Below, piece after piece: positions 5,225 through 5,934 of a DNA stretch of 5,934 bases. Both the position numbers and the translations under genes were made by a program. The notes below the pieces were generated by a model. It was not told the origin of the DNA and did no database searches. It was given only the letters and a program-made list of their open reading frames with translations. This stretch comes from Acidobacteriota bacterium (GTDB taxonomy: Bacteria; Acidobacteriota; Vicinamibacteria; Vicinamibacterales; UBA8438): assembly GCA_005778315.1 (NCBI GenBank), contig SXOW01000266.1, forward strand, positions 1-5,934, written 5' to 3'. Position 1 is the first letter of the stretch; every line of letters begins with the position of its first letter.

Positions 5225-5934
5225 CACCAACGGCCGGTTTGACCATCATGACCACCGGTGCTCCTGAGACGACGGTGCGGTCGCTGGCCGGCGTGGCCAG
5301 ATTGGCCGGCGAGCGAGGCACGGCTGAGACCGCCACCAAGGTTTCGGTGCGGGGCCTCAGCTTCTACTACGGCCGGACGCGAGCCCTTGAGGACGTCTCC
5401 ATCGACATTCCTGAGAAGCAGGTCACAGCCTTCATCGGACCGTCGGGGTGCGGCAAGAGCACGTTCCTACGCACGCTCAACCGGATGAACGACATCATCC
5501 CCGGTGTGAGGGTGACCGGACAGGTGTTGATCGACGGCGAAGATATTTACGCGGCGTCGACCGACCCGGTTGCGCTTCGTCAGCGCGTTGGCATGGTGTT
5601 TCAGAAATCGAATCCTTTTCCGAAGTCGATTTTTGAGAATGTGGCGTATGGGCTTCGGATCAACGGGCTGACGACCTCCAAGACCGATTTGGCGGACCGC
5701 GTGGAGACCAGCCTGCGATCGGCGGCGCTGTGGGACGAGGTGAAGGACCGATTGTCAGCCTCCGCCCTCGCGCTCTCGGGTGGGCAGCAGCAGCGGCTGT
5801 GTATAGCTCGCGCGCTGGCGGTCGGGCCGGACGTCCTGTTGATGGACGAGCCGGCGTCGGCGCTCGACCCGATCGCCACTCAGCACATCGAGGAGCTGGT
5901 GTTCCAACTCAAGCGCCGCTACACCATTGTCATC
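5221..5934 (+). CDS. pstB: Phosphate ABC transporter ATP-binding protein PstB (3' end cut off)
   Basis: Cytoplasmic ATPase that powers phosphate import through PstC-PstA. The open frame runs to the right edge, giving 238 residues; the switch histidine and C-terminal part are missing. Numbered from GTG 5221: Walker A GPSGCGKST (73-81), the PstB-specific LNRMND (85-90), Q-loop FQKSNPFPKSI (127-137, Gln128), signature LSGGQQQR (185-192), Walker B LLMDEP (206-211, catalytic Glu210) and SALDP as D-loop. FQK.NPFPKSI identifies PstB among ABC ATPases. Walker A sits about 30 residues later than in enterobacterial PstB, so there is a polar, low-conservation N-terminal extension. Possible starts are GTG 5221, which repeats the GTGA overlap used at pstC/pstA, and ATG 5248; neither has a strong Shine-Dalgarno sequence. 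The DNA over the Q-loop is unusually A+T rich. The position after MDEP is Ala (MDEPASALDP), where enterobacterial PstB has Cys. Confidence 0.96.
   Translation, partial: MTPTAGLTIMTTGAPETTVRSLAGVARLAGERGTAETATKVSVRGLSFYYGRTRALEDVSIDIPEKQVTAFIGPSGCGKSTFLRTLNRMNDIIPGVRVTGQVLIDGEDIYAASTDPVALRQRVGMVFQKSNPFPKSIFENVAYGLRINGLTTSKTDLADRVETSLRSAALWDEVKDRLSASALALSGGQQQRLCIARALAVGPDVLLMDEPASALDPIATQHIEELVFQLKRRYTIVI

Noticed and set aside
323..5875. Cyanobacterial HIP1 (GCGATCGC) repeats
   Set aside because: None of the 12 CGATCG copies has the full GCGATCGC octamer, so the excess is not HIP1.

Overview
The window is G+C rich (roughly two thirds G+C by eye) and densely coding. It holds six protein genes in two divergent groups. 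Frequent GTG starts, the high G+C content, a lipoprotein-type PstS and a secreted protein of a type I associate mainly with Acidobacteriota and related environmental bacteria suggest a free-living soil or aquatic bacterium. Acidobacteriota is my best guess, but the phylum cannot be settled from this sequence alone.

Left part, minus strand: pyruvate kinase (pyk, 2230 down to 806) is followed in the same direction, after about 100 bases, by the N-terminal part of a secreted protein of unknown function (704 down to the left edge). The gap between them holds a G+C-rich inverted repeat and a good -10-like hexamer directly in front of the second gene, which is therefore probably transcribed on its own.

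Right part, plus strand: a tightly packed high-affinity phosphate uptake operon, pstS-pstC-pstA-pstB. PstS is the lipoprotein phosphate receptor, PstC and PstA are the two permease subunits, and PstB is the ATPase, which runs off the right edge. PstC/PstA and PstA/PstB overlap by GTGA, and pstS and pstC are 2 bases apart. In front of pstS lie three, perhaps four, direct repeats at an exact 11-bp period, centred on TAAC. This is the layout of a PhoB/PhoP-type Pho box, so the operon is probably induced by phosphate starvation.

I see no unknown multi-gene system here: the genes belong to well-known families in a familiar arrangement. The points worth a second look are finer ones: the Pho-box array and the pstS start it implies, -10-like hexamers 6-8 bases before three start codons (suggesting leaderless mRNAs), an alanine at the potassium-determining position of pyruvate kinase, an A+T-rich patch over the PstB Q-loop, and an excess of CGATCG sites.
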